Assembly (NCBI RefSeq): GCF_009755605.1
Contig: NZ_WPNZ01000036.1
Span: 1 to 64,000, forward strand
DNA from: Streptomyces typhae
GTDB taxonomy: Bacteria; Actinomycetota; Actinomycetes; Streptomycetales; Streptomycetaceae
Length of the DNA: 64,000 bases
Direction: 5' to 3'
In this document: positions 60,796 to 64,000 of the stretch, in pieces
Numbering within the stretch: position 1 is the stretch's first letter
Layout of the letters: the number at the start of each line of letters is the position of its first letter
The notes under the pieces: model-generated
The model's database searches: none
What the model was told of the DNA's origin: nothing
What the model saw: only the letters and a program-made list of their open reading frames with translations
Position numbers and translations under genes: made by a program

Positions 60796-61598
60796 GCGCC
60801 ACCCCTCGACACAGACGGCTGCCGGGCAGTGGCTGGACCGCGCGGCATTCGTGCTGTGTTCTCCCGGGGACAGCGACTGGGTGCCCGGTCCGTCGGCGTG
60901 TCGCGCGCCACGGCCCGTTCCCCGGCCGCAAGAGCACTTGGCCGAGCCCCCAGGAATATGCCTCCGCGAAAACAGCAGCACACCCAGCGTAGTTCGACGG
61001 ATCCCAAGCGTTAAGAGGCGCAGTTCCGTATGGCGAGATTGTTGTCCGTACGGGAGTACGGCGGTTCCACGGCGTGCTCCGGCCGTGTGGCCGTGCGCCC
61101 GTGTGTGCGCTCTTCTCCGGCCACGAGGGGAGCGTTTCCATGGTGAGGCGTGGGTCGGCCCGTTGCGCTGGAGTCAGCGGGCTGGGGGACACCGCCGCCT
61201 CCATCCCCGCGGGCGGCGGACCGGTCCGGGAGGCGTATGCCGCCTCCCGGGCTGTGCGTGGGTGGTACGGCGCGGTGGGGCGTGTTCGGCCATGGCTGAT
61301 TTGGCCGAAAAACGCCCCCTCGAAAGTGCGCTTCAGCCGTCCCACGTCCCCTTGTTGATGCCGTTGCCGCATCAACAATGGATCACCCGGGGCGCGTTCG
61401 CGCCGGTGCGAGCGCCCTTCGGGCTCCTCCCGTGCCCCTCTTGTGCGCCTCCTTCGTGGCAGCATGGGACCCCGGTCCCTCGGTTCCCGGGCGCACTGGT
61501 GCCGTTCACGGTCCCCGCACCCGGTTTCCGTACTCGGGCGGACCAGGTGCGGGCCAGTTCCTGCGCGTACCGGCCGTCCACAGCCTGTGGAGGCGGCG
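60796..61598. other. Long divergent region between the regulator and the asparagine-synthase-like gene
   Basis: About 800 bp with no gene I can support. It contains the perfect inverted repeat at 61352-61378, an AT-richer patch at 61015-61050 and another at 61295-61380. Both flanking promoters must lie here. Confidence 0.55.
61352..61378. promoter_or_regulatory. Perfect 10-bp inverted repeat, possible operator
   Basis: TTGTTGATGC and GCATCAACAA are perfect reverse complements separated by 7 bp. Two helical turns separate the arm centres, as expected for a dimeric repressor. It is AT-rich against its background and has no T-run, so a terminator is less likely. Confidence 0.5.
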
Positions 61599-63689
61599 AT
61601 GCGGTGGTTGGTGGGGTGGAGCAGTACCACCACGAGGCCTTCAGCCGCCCTGGGCACGGCGGGCGCCACGGGTGACGACGGCGAGACGCTGCACCCCGTG
61701 GGCTCCCAGCTCCTTTGGGGCGACCCCGACCCCCTGTGGGCGGTCGGCGACTGGCGCCCCGACGAGGTCCGCACGGTGAAGGCCGACGACCGCACCCGCA
61801 TCGCCGTCCTCGGCACCTGCGGCGCCAGCGACGAGGAACTGCGCGTCAGCCTGTTCGCCGCCCGCGGCGGCGCCCTGCGGCACCTCACGGCCTGGCCCGG
61901 CAGCTACACGGCCGTCGTCCAGGTCGGCCGCCGCGTGATGATCGCCGGTGACCTGGCGGGGGCGCGGCCGGTGTTCTACACCCCCTGGGCGGAGGGCACC
62001 GCGTACGCGACGGCCGCGCTGCCCCTCGCCGACCTCATCGAGGCCCACCTCGACATCGGGCACCTCGCGGCGCTCCTCGCGGCCCCCGACGTCCCCGAGG
62101 CGCTGCACGACTCGACGCCCTACCAGGACGTGCGCCGGGTACCGCCGGGGCACGCGCTCGTCCTCCGCGCGGGTGCACGGGAGATCGCCGGGTACGAACC
62201 CGTCGCCTCGCTCGCCGTCGCCGCGCCCGCCGCCGACGAGGCGGACGCCCTCGGCGGCGTCAGGGACGCCCTCGTCGACGCGGTACGCGCGCGCCTGCGC
62301 GCGCCACGCCACGTCCCCGGCACGGACATCGACCCCGGACCCGTACCCGGCATGGGGCCCGCCGAGCGGCGGGCCGCCCGCGGCATGCCGGTGCCCGGCA
62401 TCGGGGCCGACCTCTCCGGAGGGCCCGCGTCGGGAACCCTCGCCCTCCTTGCCGCCGGTCTGCCGGGGATGCCCGGTACGGTCCTCGGGCACGGCACGGG
62501 CGCCGGGGAGCGGCTGCTCGCCGTCACCTTCAACGACCTGGTGTCGGGCGGCCGCGAGGCCGAACTGGAGCGGGCGGGCGCCATCGCCGCCAACCCGCGG
62601 CTGCACCACGTCGTCGTCGCCGCGGGCGAGGAGGCGCTCCCGTACGCCGACCTCGACGGGCCCCTGACCGACGAGCCCAGCGGCGTCATCGTCACCGCCC
62701 AGAGACACCGCCTGCGGCTCGCCGCGGGCAGCGCCGACCACTTCACGGGCCACGGCGCCCGGCAGGTCCTCGACGCCCACCCGGCCCGCCTCGCCGACCT
62801 CCTGATGGACCGCAAGCGTCGGTATCTGGTGCGGCCCGTGACCGCGCTCGCCAAGGCCGAGGGGTCCGTCATGGTGCCCGCGCGCGTGTACGGCGCCGCG
62901 CGCAAGCTCGCCAGGACCACGCACCGCGCGGGCGTCAAGGCCCTCGCCGAACGGCTCCTGCACCGCTCCTTCGACGAGCCCGGCGGGGCCGTCGGCGCCT
63001 CGCTCGCCGCGCTCGCGTGGGCCAGACCCGGGCCCGCCGCGCGCTGGCTCACCGGTGAGGCCCTCGCAGAAGTATCGGTTCGTCTCCAGGAGACGGCGAT
63101 GCGGCCGGGGCCGGGACCCGGGCAGCGGCCCGGAGAGTTCCGAGCGCGGGCTGCGCTCTTCCGGCACGCGGCGGACCTGCGCGTCCTGGAGCAGGCCGCC
63201 GAGGTCCGCTTCCAGCGGCTGCACGCGCCGTTCCTCGACAACCAGGTGGTACGCGCGTGCCGGGCGCTCCCCGAGTCCCTGCGGGTGCAGCCCGGTGCCC
63301 GTGCCGCCATCCTCCGTACGGTCCTCGAAGGCGCCGGCGTCACCGAGCTCCCGCCCGGCTGGGGTGCCCCCTCGCACGCCTCCGCGGCCGCCGCCGCCCG
63401 TACGGGGCTGCGCGTCGCCGCGGACGGCCTCGTCGGCCTCTTCGACACTCCGCTGCTCGCCCAGGCGGGCCTGGTCGAGGCCCGCGTCGTCCGCAAGGCG
63501 CTGCGGGCCGCCGCGGAGGGCGAGGCCCTTCCCCTGGACGGCCTCGCCGACCTCGTCGCCGTGGAGATATGGCTGCGGCGGCTCCTCGCCCGCCGGGGGA
63601 CCTGCTGGACGGGTACGCCCGCCCGGCAGCGGGCTGTGCCCACGGGGTCGGTGGTGCCGCAGCGTGGTGCGCTCGGCGCCGGCCGCTGA
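61599..63689 (+). CDS. Asparagine-synthase-like protein with altered PP-loop
   Basis: A protein of about 696 residues with the layout of asparagine synthetase B, beta-lactam synthetase and lasso cyclases. The Ntn-like N-terminal domain lacks the catalytic Cys2 (it starts MRWLVGW) but keeps AGDLAGARPVFYTPWAEGTA and VRRVPPGHALVL. The synthetase domain has DLSGGPASGTLALLAAGLPG near residue 270, where enzymes have SGGxDS: the Asp is Ala. Other parts are ADHFTGHGARQVL and LHAPFLDNQVVRACRALPES. No lasso precursor or protease genes are near. ATG 61599 follows GTGGAGG. Confidence 0.85.
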   Translation: MRWLVGWSSTTTRPSAALGTAGATGDDGETLHPVGSQLLWGDPDPLWAVGDWRPDEVRTVKADDRTRIAVLGTCGASDEELRVSLFAARGGALRHLTAWPGSYTAVVQVGRRVMIAGDLAGARPVFYTPWAEGTAYATAALPLADLIEAHLDIGHLAALLAAPDVPEALHDSTPYQDVRRVPPGHALVLRAGAREIAGYEPVASLAVAAPAADEADALGGVRDALVDAVRARLRAPRHVPGTDIDPGPVPGMGPAERRAARGMPVPGIGADLSGGPASGTLALLAAGLPGMPGTVLGHGTGAGERLLAVTFNDLVSGGREAELERAGAIAANPRLHHVVVAAGEEALPYADLDGPLTDEPSGVIVTAQRHRLRLAAGSADHFTGHGARQVLDAHPARLADLLMDRKRRYLVRPVTALAKAEGSVMVPARVYGAARKLARTTHRAGVKALAERLLHRSFDEPGGAVGASLAALAWARPGPAARWLTGEALAEVSVRLQETAMRPGPGPGQRPGEFRARAALFRHAADLRVLEQAAEVRFQRLHAPFLDNQVVRACRALPESLRVQPGARAAILRTVLEGAGVTELPPGWGAPSHASAAAAARTGLRVAADGLVGLFDTPLLAQAGLVEARVVRKALRAAAEGEALPLDGLADLVAVEIWLRRLLARRGTCWTGTPARQRAVPTGSVVPQRGALGAGR

Positions 63690-64000
63690 GGCTGCGCGGT
63701 TCTGGCCCGCCGCTGCGCGGCGGATGCCCTCCCACCCGCTCGTTCACCGGTGCGTCGGTGTCCGTCCCATAGCTGCTGACGACTGTCCCGGCGCTGCGCG
63801 CCGGATCCTCTCCCACCCGCCCGCCCGTTTACCGGCGCATTCGGCTCGCCGTCGGCAGGGGCTGTCCTGCCCGGCCCGCACGTGCGCGTACGCCGTGCGC
63901 ACCGGTGTCGCCTGAGGCGCGTCGGCGTCCGTCCCGTGGCCGCCCCCCTTCTGTGGGCAACTGGTCCGCCAGGGGCGGAACGGGTGGGCACAGCCCACAC
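63690..64000. other. Repeat-rich end of the window
   Basis: No gene is supported. Two degenerate direct repeats (63713-63757 and 63793-63841) share GCTGCGCG, then CTCCCACCCGC and TTTACCGG/TTCACCGG. GTCGGTGTCCGTCCC at 63756 recurs as GTCGGCGTCCGTCCC at 63921. The 46-bp dispersed repeat ends the window. Confidence 0.6.
63950..63995 (-). repeat. 46-bp dispersed intergenic repeat, copy 2 (inverted)
   Basis: The reverse complement of this segment matches 4955-5000 at 44 of 46 bases. The copies lie 59 kb apart in opposite orientation, both in non-coding DNA. Confidence 0.85.

Noticed and set aside
61294..61675. Short plus frame starting MADLAEKRPLESAL as a possible precursor peptide
   Set aside because: Weak third-position bias, no ribosome site, and the palindrome at 61352 lies inside it; it reads as non-coding.
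61599..63689. Lasso peptide cluster
   Set aside because: The cyclase-like gene lacks the ATP-loop Asp, and no precursor peptide, RiPP recognition element or protease gene lies within reach on either side.

Overview
The window is about 64 kb of very GC-rich DNA with strong third-position GC, GTG/ATG starts and purine-rich ribosome sites. It carries bldC, an Lsr2-type protein, valine dehydrogenase, a c-di-AMP riboswitch and an NsdA-like regulator. This points to the chromosome core of a Streptomyces. From memory the gene order matches the S. coelicolor region around SCO4067 to SCO4115; this was not checked by alignment.

Layout. 1-7.96 kb: the 3' end of dnaX, purD, a membrane protein resembling an M48 protease without its zinc motif, a DMF-amidohydrolase-like protein and purC. 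8-12.5 kb: a minus-strand ABC exporter plus two-component operon flanked by two tRNA-Gly(GCC) genes, then tRNA-Gly(UCC). 12.6-16.6 kb: an Lsr2-type protein divergent from purS-purQ-purL. 16.6-22.1 kb: a leaderless ArsR-type regulator with an M23 peptidase, TetR, a mycothiol-type isomerase, a META lipoprotein and a Tat-exported sulfatase. 22.3-26.8 kb: purF, purM, a DUF3073 protein and vdh. 27-30.2 kb: a conserved hypothetical, bldC, a DUF6274-type protein and an array of decayed tRNA-Asp copies next to an intact tRNA-Asp. 30.3-42.3 kb: hrpA, a DsbA/CcdA pair, a tRNA Glu-Asp-Phe cluster, a metallophosphoesterase, a minimal zincin, a lipoprotein and an RGG-rich DEAD-box helicase.

Between tRNA-Lys (42.46 kb) and initiator tRNA-Met (48.0 kb) lies an accessory segment. 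It holds a truncated HTH gene, an XRE-TPR regulator divergent from three overlapping small genes, cutA, several small ORFs and two broken GAF/ANTAR regulators. 48.2-51.2 kb: a small exported His/Cys-containing protein, a cysteine-synthase homologue and an MFS transporter in a tight unit. 51.7-63.7 kb: a SpoIIE-type phosphatase, an M23 peptidase behind a c-di-AMP riboswitch, an aldo/keto reductase, a PrsW protease, trmB, an L-2-hydroxyglutarate oxidase, an NsdA-like regulator and an asparagine-synthase-like protein with an altered PP-loop.

Seven purine genes (purD, purC, purS, purQ, purL, purF, purM) are dispersed over the first 25 kb. Together they encode seven of the polypeptides needed to make IMP from PRPP, broken up by regulators and transporters.

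The most unusual non-coding signals are four: the 129-bp tRNA-Asp-derived tandem array; tandem duplications that span or abut stop codons at five genes; a 46-bp dispersed repeat at both ends of the window in opposite orientation; and a 240-bp long inverted repeat at 57.8-58.0 kb.
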